This document shows positions 8,595-16,102 of a stretch of 64,000 nt of DNA, one piece after another (within the stretch, counting starts at the first letter, position 1; every line of letters starts with the position of its first letter). The translations under genes were made by a program, and so were the position numbers. Below the pieces are notes generated by a model. It saw nothing but the letters and a program-made list of their open reading frames with translations, searched no databases and was not told the origin of the DNA. The DNA is from Dyadobacter sediminis (GTDB taxonomy: Bacteria > Bacteroidota > Bacteroidia > Cytophagales > Spirosomataceae): the NCBI RefSeq assembly GCF_005860765.1, contig NZ_VCEI01000021.1:1-64000 (forward strand). The letters run 5' to 3'.

Positions 8595-9005
8595 GAATTT
8601 CTCCTCATTGATCATGGTTGCCATGCCTCTGGTCACTACCTTTTTGGTGTGGGCGTCAAAAATTTCAGCACCGATCTCCGCAATGTGTTTGGCCTTGTCA
8701 ATGGATTTGATCGTAAAAACAGCTCTGTAATCCGTTTCCACGTACATAGGCCGCAGAAATTCAAGTGTCTGTTTGAGGTAAATGGAGCCGAATCCGGGAT
8801 ATTGCGTTCCCAGAACCTTGGTAAAAACAGTAGCGCCCAGCATACCGTGTATGATAGGTCGTTTAAAACTGGTCGTTGCCGCATATTCCGCATCAAGATG
8901 GATCGGATTGTTATCTCCTGTCAGCTCGGCAAACCGTTCAACTTCTTCCTGGGTAAATTTAAATAAGTACTCAAACTGAGCATCGACAACGGATTCAATA
9001 TTCAT
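8592..9005 (-). CDS. MaoC-type (R)-specific enoyl-CoA hydratase
   Basis: A 137-residue single hot-dog-fold hydratase. The hydratase-2 motif is clear: GDNNPIHLDAEYAATTSF at about 30-47, with Asp31 and His36 as the catalytic pair, followed by IIHGMLGATVFTKVLG. Family members add water to trans-2-enoyl-CoA to give (R)-3-hydroxyacyl-CoA and act in fatty-acid or polyhydroxyalkanoate metabolism. The gene stands alone on the minus strand between the histone-like gene and hpf. The physiological substrate is unknown. Confidence 0.88.
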   Translation of the reverse strand: MNIESVVDAQFEYLFKFTQEEVERFAELTGDNNPIHLDAEYAATTSFKRPIIHGMLGATVFTKVLGTQYPGFGSIYLKQTLEFLRPMYVETDYRAVFTIKSIDKAKHIAEIGAEIFDAHTKKVVTRGMATMINEEKF

Positions 9006-9080
9006 GTTACTGGAGTTACATTTTTTTCAAAGAAATTAATTTACAAGCGCACTGCAAAATATTTTTGAATGCAGCTTAAA

Positions 9081-9125
9081 CAAAAGAAGTCGCCCCGATT
9101 AAGGACGACTTCTTTTGTTTGTTCA
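9081..9125 (-). terminator. Terminator of hpf
   Basis: A perfect 12-bp stem, 9081-9092 with 9106-9117, and a 13-base loop. It lies directly downstream of the minus-strand hpf gene, and the descending arm ends in TTCTTTTGTTT. Confidence 0.8.
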
Positions 9126-9138
9126 CTTATATGGATTT

Positions 9139-9513
9139 TTAATCCTCCGTTTCTTCGGTTATGACTGTCAATGTTTCTGCTGCCAATTCATCAGCAACTT
9201 TGGGCGCTCTTGCATTTGTGCGTTTATCCTTGAATTTTTTCACTTGCATCTTTAAAGTGTCTATTGCCAAATCAGTCGCTTCTTCAAATGTCGTTCCCTC
9301 TTCTCTGACAAACATGGTACCGCCCGGAACATATAATTTAACTTCCAGCAGTTTGGTTTGCGTTTTGGCATTATCGCCTTTTTTGAGCTTAAGGAATACC
9401 TCTCCGCTGGTGATACGATCATAAAAGGTATCAAGTTTATCGAGTTTTTGTTGAATGAAGTTCAACAGTTTGGGATCGGCGTCAAAATGAATGGCTTGCA
9501 TCTGCAGTCTCAT
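9139..9513 (-). CDS. hpf: Ribosome hibernation promoting factor, short HPF/RaiA type
   Basis: About 124 residues of the HPF/YfiA fold: an N-terminal strand MRLQMQAIHFDADPKLLNFI, a helix LDKLDTFYDRI, the strand LLEVKLYVPGGTMFVREEG and the helix FEEATDLAIDTLKMQVKKFKDK. Short HPF proteins occupy the tRNA/mRNA sites of the 30S subunit and inactivate ribosomes in stationary phase. A GTG two codons upstream (9519) is possible, but the ATG at 9513 gives the usual N-terminus. The C-terminal 25 residues are acidic and not conserved. It is followed by a strong terminator and appears to be a single-gene unit. Confidence 0.92.
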   Translation of the reverse strand: MRLQMQAIHFDADPKLLNFIQQKLDKLDTFYDRITSGEVFLKLKKGDNAKTQTKLLEVKLYVPGGTMFVREEGTTFEEATDLAIDTLKMQVKKFKDKRTNARAPKVADELAAETLTVITEETED

Positions 9514-9740
9514 AAGCACTTTATTTTAAGGTAAAACATATTTTATAACCGTTAATAATAATACTATGCCCGGAAGATAAATCAGACTTTAATTATCATA
9601 AAAAATAATTACAAGTCATTTACTTCCGTGCAAAAACCGGAACTAACGATATATTAAATAAGCTAAATAATCACTTAATGTCAAGTAAACAGTGCGTTTA
9701 ATTATATTTACTTTTGCTGCGAAACGGACAAAATGCGCTT

Positions 9741-10043
9741 TTAAGCTTCCTCAAGAAGGGTTCTGAATGAGACGTACTGTCCGTTAAAAAGCGCATGGTG
9801 CCTTTCTTGCAAATCCGCTTGATGATGTGTCTGATACGCCAGAAAGTCCTCCATTGTCCGGAATAAAAGCTGTGAAGTATAGGTGGAGCCTTCATTTTCT
9901 ATCTCTGTGAGCAGTCTGAGCAACTTGCATTCAAGCGGAATGCCCGTTGCAATGATTTCGGGTATGTGAATTGTTTTCATATAATGAAGCCAATCTTTTT
10001 CCGCCTGATAACTGATGTTGACTGTGATGTTATATAGGATCAT
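9741..10043 (-). CDS. DUF4286 family protein
   Basis: A 100-residue protein starting MILYNITVNISYQAEKDWLH, the hallmark of the DUF4286 family of Bacteroidetes, which resembles ferredoxin-like monooxygenase or EthD-type folds in length and layout. HIPEIIATGIP and FRTMEDFLAYQTHHQ are the other conserved blocks. The function is unknown. It is transcribed divergently from the small membrane protein at 10115, and a TAAGTTTG -7 box (10077-10084, minus strand) lies about 34 bases upstream. Confidence 0.85.
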   Translation of the reverse strand: MILYNITVNISYQAEKDWLHYMKTIHIPEIIATGIPLECKLLRLLTEIENEGSTYTSQLLFRTMEDFLAYQTHHQADLQERHHALFNGQYVSFRTLLEEA

Positions 10044-10076
10044 TGTATAATAATTTGATACTCGTCGTTACATTTG
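10043..10076 (+). promoter_or_regulatory. Promoter of the small membrane protein gene
   Basis: TTG at 10043-10045 and a perfect TACATTTG at 10069-10076 are 23 bases apart. The -33 element overlaps the start codon of the divergent DUF4286 gene. Confidence 0.6.
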
Positions 10077-10084
10077 CAAACTTA
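10077..10084 (-). promoter_or_regulatory. -7 element of the divergent DUF4286 promoter
   Basis: The plus-strand CAAACTTA reads TAAGTTTG on the minus strand, a full match to TAnnTTTG. It directly abuts the plus-strand -7 box ending at 10076. No well-spaced -33 TTG is seen (CAAA at 10097-10100 is only 12 bases away). Confidence 0.4.
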
Positions 10085-10114
10085 TACTTACTTAACCAAA
10101 ACCAGGTTTTTATC

Positions 10115-10534
10115 ATGAATATTCTTATACGTGCCCATTCCGGCCTTCGCTATGTGGTACTGGCACTTTTGATTGCAGCTGTTTTCGCTGCCTATTCCAA
10201 CTGGCAGAAATCGAAAGAAGGCGACAGTAAAATCTATTCATTCGCTCTGATCGCCACGCACATTCAGCTTCTGATCGGGCTGGCGCTTTATTTTATAAGT
10301 CCAAAGGTCAATTTTGATCAGATCGGAGAGAAGCTGTTTCGTTTTTATTCCATCGAACACATTTTCATGATGCTGATTGCCATTGTGCTGATTACTTATG
10401 GAAGAGTACGTTCAAGAAAAGCCATCGGCAGCGACAAGCACCGCACAATTCTGTACTTTTATGCAATGGCGCTGATCATTATTATTGTAGCTATTCCATG
10501 GCCGTTCAGGAATCTGGGTGCAGGCTGGTTCTAA
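10115..10534 (+). CDS. Small four-TM membrane protein (annotated cytochrome b-like in Bacteroidetes)
   Basis: 139 residues with four hydrophobic segments. The N-terminus MNILIRAHSGLRYVVLALLI, the middle LIATHIQLLIGLALYFISPKV, then SIEHIFMMLIAIVLI and DKHRTILYFYAMALI are conserved in a Bacteroidetes family often labelled cytochrome B. Histidines in TM1, TM2, TM3 and before TM4 (IRAHSGL, ATHIQL, IEHIFM, DKHRT) could bind haem, but this is not proven. An in-frame TTG at 10043 lies within the promoter and was not used; the ATG at 10115 fits the promoter and the conserved start. Confidence 0.78.
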   Translation: MNILIRAHSGLRYVVLALLIAAVFAAYSNWQKSKEGDSKIYSFALIATHIQLLIGLALYFISPKVNFDQIGEKLFRFYSIEHIFMMLIAIVLITYGRVRSRKAIGSDKHRTILYFYAMALIIIIVAIPWPFRNLGAGWF

Positions 10535-10536
10535 AA

Positions 10537-10587
10537 TTTTTTGAATTCCGGCACAGGCATTTTACTGTTACGTGCCGGAATTTTTTC
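10537..10587. terminator. Bidirectional terminator between membrane protein gene and cysM
   Basis: AATTCCGGCAC (10544-10554) pairs perfectly with GTGCCGGAATT (10572-10582). T runs flank it on both strands, suiting the two convergent genes. Confidence 0.85.
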
Positions 10588-10596
10588 CGGATCCGC

Positions 10597-11469
10597 TTAA
10601 CCAAACAAATCGCTGGAAAGGTAACGGTCTCCGCGGTCACATATAATGCAGACTATAATTCCTTCTTTCAGTTCTCTGGCAAGCTCTACGGCCGCCCAGG
10701 CTGCTCCTCCGCTGCTCATTCCGGCAAAAACCGCTTCTTCTCTGGCCAGCTTCCGCGTCATCTGAACCGCATTTTCCTGCGTTACTTCCATTACCCGGTC
10801 AACACGCTCTTTTTCAAATATCTTCGGCAGATATGCCTCCGGCCATTTGCGTATGCCCGGAATGCTGGAACCATCCGTTGGCTGGCAGCCGACGATCTGA
10901 ATATTCTGATTTTTTTCTTTCATATAGCGCGATACGCCCATAATGGTGCCGGTTGTCCCCATTGACGATACAAAATGAGTTACTTTCCCGTTTGTATCTT
11001 TGTAAATTTCCGGTCCGGTCGTGTTGTAGTGCGCTTTCCAGTTGTCCTGGTTGGCAAACTGGTTCAGCAGAAAATATTCCTTGCCTGCTGCTTTCTCTTC
11101 GGCATAGTCACGTGCACTTTCCATGGTTTCGGTAAGAACAACCTTTGCGCCGTATGCTTCCATCGTCAGCACGCGCTCTTTGGTGGAATTCTGCGGCAGG
11201 ATCAGTTCGATTTCCAGATCAAACAAACGTGCGATCATGGCCAGCGCAATGCCTGTGTTCCCGCTGGTTGCCTCAATAAGCTTCATTCCCGGCCTGATTT
11301 CACCACGATCCAGCGCACCCTTTATCATACTGAAAGCCGCACGGTCTTTTACGCTGCCGCCCGGATTGTTCCCTTCCAGTTTTCCATAAATCTTTACATC
11401 CGGGTTTGGGTTGATTCGGTTGAGTTCTACAAGCGGAGTGTTGCCTACAAGTTCAAGAAGTGAGGACAT
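10597..11469 (-). CDS. cysM: Cysteine synthase B
   Basis: A 290-residue fold-type II PLP enzyme that makes cysteine from O-acetylserine and sulfide; CysM enzymes can also use thiosulfate. The PLP lysine is Lys41 in NNPGGSVKDRAAFSMI. The substrate loop EATSGNTGIALAMI, the glycine-rich phosphate loop SSMGTTGTIMGVSRYM and CDRGDRYLS at the end are all present. KLEGNNPGGSVKDR and GSSIPGIRKWPEAYLP are closer to E. coli CysM than to CysK. It is a single-gene unit with a good promoter 30 bases upstream and a bidirectional terminator. Confidence 0.93.
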   Translation of the reverse strand: MSSLLELVGNTPLVELNRINPNPDVKIYGKLEGNNPGGSVKDRAAFSMIKGALDRGEIRPGMKLIEATSGNTGIALAMIARLFDLEIELILPQNSTKERVLTMEAYGAKVVLTETMESARDYAEEKAAGKEYFLLNQFANQDNWKAHYNTTGPEIYKDTNGKVTHFVSSMGTTGTIMGVSRYMKEKNQNIQIVGCQPTDGSSIPGIRKWPEAYLPKIFEKERVDRVMEVTQENAVQMTRKLAREEAVFAGMSSGGAAWAAVELARELKEGIIVCIICDRGDRYLSSDLFG

Positions 11470-11498
11470 TGAATTAGTAAATTCGTGATATATTCAAA

Positions 11499-11532
11499 CA
11501 AAGGTAATTCTTAAACCCGCACAGAATCACAA
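11499..11532 (-). promoter_or_regulatory. Promoter of cysM
   Basis: On the minus strand TACCTTTG (11499-11506) is a full -7 match, with TTG (11530-11532) 23 bases upstream. The predicted 5' leader is about 23 bases. Confidence 0.65.
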
Positions 11533-11610
11533 TAATTCCGGAATCAGAAAACCGGAATGATACTTTGCTGATCTCAAAAGTTGAGCCGTTTGAAACTTAT
11601 CTGCATACTT

Positions 11611-12819
11611 TTATTTCGTAGCCGTAAAAAACGCCAGCGTTCCGGCAAGATAACTGGTGATGGAAGAAGCATGATCTCCGTTTGGAATCGTTATCAGTTC
11701 CACATTAGCGCCCAAAGCCTTCATAGTGTTGTAAGCTTTTTCCGAATTAAAGTAAAATACCAGCTTGTCCGCATTTCCATGATACAGCCGCGTCGGTGTT
11801 TTCGGTTTCCAGTTATAAACATCATTATCGCTGACCGCATTGATAAAACCGACATCCGATCCATCGTTCAGGTTTTTTTTGAACGAATCCGTAAGAATGG
11901 TACTGAAACTCTGATTGATAGAAGTATTGATTCCCGAACTGGCAATCTGGGTTGCAAATGGTTCCTTGAAATAATAAGTAGTTGGCCGATTAAGCTTGTA
12001 AATACGGTCGTAGGTCAGCATAACCCATAGATAAAGCGAGTTGTACGAAGCATTTCCCTGCGTGGCCGTATTGATAACATGTTTCATAAAAGCAGTCTTG
12101 TCATATGCGCCGGCTCCGCAGCTTGATGCGATCAGATTAAATTCCGTAGGGACTTCTTCTTCTATTTTCTTTTGCAATGCCATTGTTGCGTAGCCACCTT
12201 CCGAATATCCTGCCAGATACAATTTCTCGTCCCATTTTACTTCATTCTGCTTTTTCAGAAATTCTTTGGAAGCCCGAAGCATGTCCAGTGAAGCCGAAGC
12301 CAGGCTTTCCCGGTGTTCATACGGGTGCGGATAATCCTTGGAAGCACCGTAACCGATATAATCCGGGTAAGCAATAATATAGCCCATCGACCCGAACAAG
12401 GAACCGAAAGAAGCAGCCTCCGCTCCGTCATTGAAGTTGGAAGGTGCAGAAGCATCATCGCGGATCGTTCCGTGCTGAATGCTGACCAGTGAAGCCGGCT
12501 GGTCAGTATCCGGAAAAACCAGTGCGCCGGAAGCAGTGATTTCAGCACCGTCCGTATTTTTTGTCTTGTAAGTTATCTTGTAAACTTTTATTCCGTTTTT
12601 GACATAGGCAGCAAGCAGTGGACTCAGCATATTGGCTTTTTGTATGATCTGCGTTCTGGAAAGTTCCGTAACGACTCTGCTTTCCACCAGTACGCTGTTT
12701 GGTTCTTCCGGCGTAGCAGGTGTATTGTCATCATTTTTACAGGAATTAAGAAGCAGAAGGCTCCACAGCAGGAGCACGGTAAATTTGTTGAGATGAAGTA
12801 TGGATGTATATCTTCGCAT
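11611..12819 (-). CDS. Surface-type lipoprotein alpha/beta hydrolase (secretory-lipase-like)
   Basis: A 402-residue protein with a lipoprotein signal peptide ending in the lipobox LLNSC. The acidic KNDDN right after the cysteine resembles the Bacteroidetes lipoprotein export signal, suggesting display at the cell surface. The hydrolase fold shows SIQHGTIR (oxyanion strand), the nucleophile elbow GYSEGG, an aspartate in YHGNADKLV and a histidine in IPNGDHASS. The layout resembles secretory lipases and tannase/feruloyl-like esterases. It is followed on the left by cysM and preceded by another alpha/beta hydrolase gene on the same strand, 84 bases away. The substrate is unknown; an ester or lipid is likely. 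Confidence 0.82.
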   Translation of the reverse strand: MRRYTSILHLNKFTVLLLWSLLLLNSCKNDDNTPATPEEPNSVLVESRVVTELSRTQIIQKANMLSPLLAAYVKNGIKVYKITYKTKNTDGAEITASGALVFPDTDQPASLVSIQHGTIRDDASAPSNFNDGAEAASFGSLFGSMGYIIAYPDYIGYGASKDYPHPYEHRESLASASLDMLRASKEFLKKQNEVKWDEKLYLAGYSEGGYATMALQKKIEEEVPTEFNLIASSCGAGAYDKTAFMKHVINTATQGNASYNSLYLWVMLTYDRIYKLNRPTTYYFKEPFATQIASSGINTSINQSFSTILTDSFKKNLNDGSDVGFINAVSDNDVYNWKPKTPTRLYHGNADKLVFYFNSEKAYNTMKALGANVELITIPNGDHASSITSYLAGTLAFFTATK

Positions 12820-12834
12820 AAGGTTAATGAAATA

Positions 12835-12875
12835 GTTCAGCGTTTTGAAAGTATAACGAACGCTGAACCATTTTT
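12835..12875. terminator. Hairpin between two hydrolase genes
   Basis: GTTCAGCG (12835-12842) pairs perfectly with CGCTGAAC (12861-12868) across an 18-base loop. It may end the transcript of the upstream hydrolase gene, but the T tract on the minus strand is weak. Confidence 0.4.
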
Positions 12876-12903
12876 GATCATTTATTACTATTTAAATTAC
12901 AGC

Positions 12904-13635
12904 TCAAATTTTGTCCATGTACCAGTTTATAATCCGGGCTGTTGCATCCGGCGACTCAACCATACCCATGTGAGCGGCTTCGCCGAGGACGAATGGATAA
13001 CTTTTTTCCGGGTATTCCGTTAAGTTCAGCGCGCTCTCAAACGGGATCAGTTTGTCCTGAACGCCGATAATGAACAGAACCGGAAAAGGAACCGAAGCCA
13101 GTACGGCTGTTCTGTCCGGGCGTTTTCGCATGGCAACCAGTCCGGCAATCAGCGCTTCTGCCGGAAGCTTGTTGAAGTATTCGATATGGCTTTTGATTCT
13201 TTCCGGATACTGTTCCTTGTATTTTTCTCCAAACATATTCGGAGCGGCATTTTTAATAAATGCTTCCGTCCCGTGATTTTTAAGCAGTTCTATGGTCTGG
13301 TTGCGCTGATGTTTCTTGGCTTCATCGTCTGCCAAGGCAGTGGAATGGAACAATCCGAGTCCGATCAGCATTTCCGGATATTTTTCGGCAAAAGCCAGCG
13401 CAATATAGCCGCCCATGGAATGCCCGATCAGACAGCATTTCTGAATAGTTGCACTGGTGAGAAAACGATATAGTTCATCGGCATATTCCTCTACAGACTG
13501 GCACGAAGTAAACAGTGAAATGTTGGGCCTTACAACCGTATAAGTATCGTTGACTTCGGCGTCAAGTTTATCCCAGATAGAATCGTCTATGCCATGTCCG
13601 TGCAAAAGGACCAAAGTTTTCCGGTGTAAATTCAT
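12904..13635 (-). CDS. Cytoplasmic alpha/beta hydrolase
   Basis: A 243-residue alpha/beta hydrolase of the small esterase / haloperoxidase-like type. LVLLHGHGIDDSIWD is the oxyanion loop, GHSMGGYIA the nucleophile elbow, GVQDKLIPFE the aspartate loop and GEAAHMGMVE the catalytic histidine. No signal peptide. It lies between an acyl-CoA ligase gene and a lipase-like lipoprotein gene, all on the minus strand, which suggests a role in ester or fatty-acyl metabolism, but the substrate cannot be read from the sequence. Confidence 0.85.
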   Translation of the reverse strand: MNLHRKTLVLLHGHGIDDSIWDKLDAEVNDTYTVVRPNISLFTSCQSVEEYADELYRFLTSATIQKCCLIGHSMGGYIALAFAEKYPEMLIGLGLFHSTALADDEAKKHQRNQTIELLKNHGTEAFIKNAAPNMFGEKYKEQYPERIKSHIEYFNKLPAEALIAGLVAMRKRPDRTAVLASVPFPVLFIIGVQDKLIPFESALNLTEYPEKSYPFVLGEAAHMGMVESPDATARIINWYMDKI

Positions 13636-13703
13636 AATGCATATGATTTTCAGTATTGAGAACTTTTTTGGCTAATATATACAAACCTTGTTCCAGAACG
13701 GCA

Positions 13704-15422
13704 TTATTTGCCGACTTTGGCCATTTCTTCCTCACGCAGAGCCCTTCTGAGAATTTTTCCTACGTTGGTTTTGGGGAGTTCATTCCTGAATTCTATTTTC
13801 CTGGGACATTTGTAACCCGTCAGGTTTTCCCGGCAGAATGCCTTTACCTTGTCTTCGGTCAATTCAGCATCTTTTTTGACAACGTATATTTTCACCATTT
13901 CACCCGACTTTTCATCCGGTATGCCTACGCACGCCACTTCCAGCACGCCCGGACATTGCGCGACTACATCTTCGATTTCATTGGGATAAACATTGAAACC
14001 GGAAACAAGGATCATATCCTTTTTCCGGTCCACGATCTTGAAAAATCCGTCTGTATCCTCAATCCCGATATCGCCTGTTTTAAACCATCTGCCGTTTCTG
14101 TCTTCAAAAATCACTTTTACCGTTTCGTCCGGACGGTTATAATAACCAAGCATAATCTGCGGGCCTCTGGCACATATTTCGCCTCGTTCGCCCGGGCTTG
14201 CCCAGGTTTCATCTTCACGAAGTATGCGCAGTTCGGTACTCGGGAACGGCAGGCCGATGGTTCCGTTCTTGTGATGGCCGTCCAGCGGATTGACAGACAA
14301 CACGGGTGAAGTTTCAGAAAGTCCGTAGCCTTCCACAAGCACGCAGCCCGTGATTTTTTCCCATCTTTCGGCCACAACTTTCTGCAAAGCCATTCCGCCG
14401 GCAATCGTTATTTTAAGGTCACTGAAATCAACCGTTGCAAAATCGGGATGATTCATCAGTCCGTTGAAAAGCGTGTTCAGCCCCGGAAAAATGTGAAATC
14501 TGAATTTTTTAAGCTCTTTGATAAATGCGGGTATGTCCTTTGGATTTGTAATCAGTACATTCAGTGCACCCCATTTGATTCCGCAAAGACTGTTAATTGT
14601 CAGTGCAAATACATGGTACAAAGGCAATGCACCAACCATGGTAAGCTGGCCGGAAGGCTCCGACTTTCTCATTTTGGACATCAGCCATTCGTTAATGCCT
14701 TCAACATTGGCGATCAGGTTCCGGTGTGTCAGCATGGCACCTTTTGAAATTCCGGTTGTGCCTCCGGTATACTGGATAAATGCAACGTCAAGCCCTGAAA
14801 CATGCGGGCGCTTGTACGTCATGCCCGAACCGGTTGCAAGTGCATTCGTAAAAGTGACGGCTCCTTTAAGATTGTATTTGGGAACCATCTTTTTTACATA
14901 TTTTACCGCTGCGTTGACAATCAGCTTTTTAGGGAAGCCAAGCATGTCGCCGATCTCGGTAATGATGATATGCTGAATACCGGTGTTGACCACAATCCTT
15001 TCCAGATTCGATGCGAAATTGGCAAGTATTACAATCGCTTTGGCTCCCGAATCCCTGAACTGATGCTGCATTTCCCTGGGCGTATAAAGCGGGTTTGTAT
15101 TTACAATGGTCAGTCCGGCGCGGAGTGCACCCATCATGGCAACCGGGTATTGCAGCAGATTGGGCATCTGAATGGCAATCCTGTCTCCATGCCGTAAACC
15201 AATGCTTTGAAGATAGGCCGCAAAATGTTCCGATAACTTGTCCAGTTCACGAAAACGGAGCGATTTGCCCATATTGGTGTACGCCGGCTTTTCTGCATTG
15301 TCCTTAAAGCTGATTTCCATCATTTCCAGCAAAGAGGAATAGGCGTCCGGATTGATTTCATAAGGAATTCCTTCGGGATAATTTTTAAGCCAGGGATACG
15401 TATCTTTTGAGATCTCAACCAT
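13704..15422 (-). CDS. Long-chain fatty acid-CoA ligase (FadD-like)
   Basis: A 572-residue ANL-superfamily enzyme that activates fatty acids to acyl-CoA through an acyl-adenylate. The P-loop-like YTGGTTGISKGAMLTHRN, the EGYGLSETSPV motif, GWFKTGDIG, DRKKDMILVSGFNVYPNEIE and the C-terminal lysine segment PKTNVGKILRRAL appear in order. These match FadD of beta-oxidation and lipid recycling rather than amino-acid adenylating enzymes. Length and start (ATG, 15420-15422) are normal. Downstream on the same strand are two hydrolases that could release fatty acids for it. Confidence 0.92.
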   Translation of the reverse strand: MVEISKDTYPWLKNYPEGIPYEINPDAYSSLLEMMEISFKDNAEKPAYTNMGKSLRFRELDKLSEHFAAYLQSIGLRHGDRIAIQMPNLLQYPVAMMGALRAGLTIVNTNPLYTPREMQHQFRDSGAKAIVILANFASNLERIVVNTGIQHIIITEIGDMLGFPKKLIVNAAVKYVKKMVPKYNLKGAVTFTNALATGSGMTYKRPHVSGLDVAFIQYTGGTTGISKGAMLTHRNLIANVEGINEWLMSKMRKSEPSGQLTMVGALPLYHVFALTINSLCGIKWGALNVLITNPKDIPAFIKELKKFRFHIFPGLNTLFNGLMNHPDFATVDFSDLKITIAGGMALQKVVAERWEKITGCVLVEGYGLSETSPVLSVNPLDGHHKNGTIGLPFPSTELRILREDETWASPGERGEICARGPQIMLGYYNRPDETVKVIFEDRNGRWFKTGDIGIEDTDGFFKIVDRKKDMILVSGFNVYPNEIEDVVAQCPGVLEVACVGIPDEKSGEMVKIYVVKKDAELTEDKVKAFCRENLTGYKCPRKIEFRNELPKTNVGKILRRALREEEMAKVGK

Positions 15423-15559
15423 AATTCAAAACGAAAGGAAATTTGGAAATGCATTCAGGAATTAAAGTTATCAATTAACACAAAATATTATTAATTGAGT
15501 GCAATATATTTAACCCTTAGTCAATCTGCTAAAAAGCCGGCAAGTGTAAAACCCGGGTG

Positions 15560-16069
15560 TTATTTACGTGCCAGTTCCCAGCGCCATAAAAACCCGTCTT
15601 CCGGATCGTTAACGTCTTCGGTCTGTAAAAAACCGATTTTTTCGAGGATGTGAGCAGAGGCATTTTCTTCTGCCAGTGTATGCGCGATGATCTTGTGCAC
15701 ACCGTTTTGCCTAAATGCGTGATCAACAAGTCCCTGTGCGATTTCGGTGCCGAGGCCTCTTAACCGGTGCGAAGGCGTGATTTCGTAACCTATTTCAACC
15801 ATACCGCTGGAATCCGGCTCGCCTTTATAGCCGCACGATCCGATAAGCTGGTTGTCAGGCTTGTGCACGATCAAATATACCCACCATTCCCTTAACGGCG
15901 GATGCGCTTTCCAGCGTTCGTACGACGGTGTAAACGTATCGCGGAACTCGGTCCATTTCCTCGGTACATTCACGCCCATCACGCGCGCAAGGATGTTGTT
16001 GCCCATGCGGATTGCATCGTACAATGTGTCGTCGCAGGGAATGATTCTTAAATGAGGGGTTTCAATCAT
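15560..16069 (-). CDS. GNAT family N-acetyltransferase (RimJ/RimL-like)
   Basis: About 169 residues. The start ETPHLRIIPCDDTLYDAI resembles RimJ/RimL proteins, and the acetyl-CoA-binding signature is TPSHRLRGLGTEIAQGLVDHAF (Q/R-x-x-G-x-G/A form). The end, NASAHILEKIGF, is the usual GNAT C-terminal motif. An upstream in-frame TTG at 16090 is possible, but the ATG at 16069 gives the standard N-terminus. It starts 34 bases after the stop of a coiled-coil membrane protein gene on the same strand. The acceptor is unknown. Confidence 0.85.
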   Translation of the reverse strand: MIETPHLRIIPCDDTLYDAIRMGNNILARVMGVNVPRKWTEFRDTFTPSYERWKAHPPLREWWVYLIVHKPDNQLIGSCGYKGEPDSSGMVEIGYEITPSHRLRGLGTEIAQGLVDHAFRQNGVHKIIAHTLAEENASAHILEKIGFLQTEDVNDPEDGFLWRWELARK

Positions 16070-16102
16070 AATGTTAATTTCAGCCTCCAATTCAAGAAGC
16101 TA

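Noticed and set aside
13656..14309. 217-residue plus-strand open frame opposite the acyl-CoA ligase gene
   Set aside because: The minus-strand ligase has all ANL motifs here; the plus frame has none.
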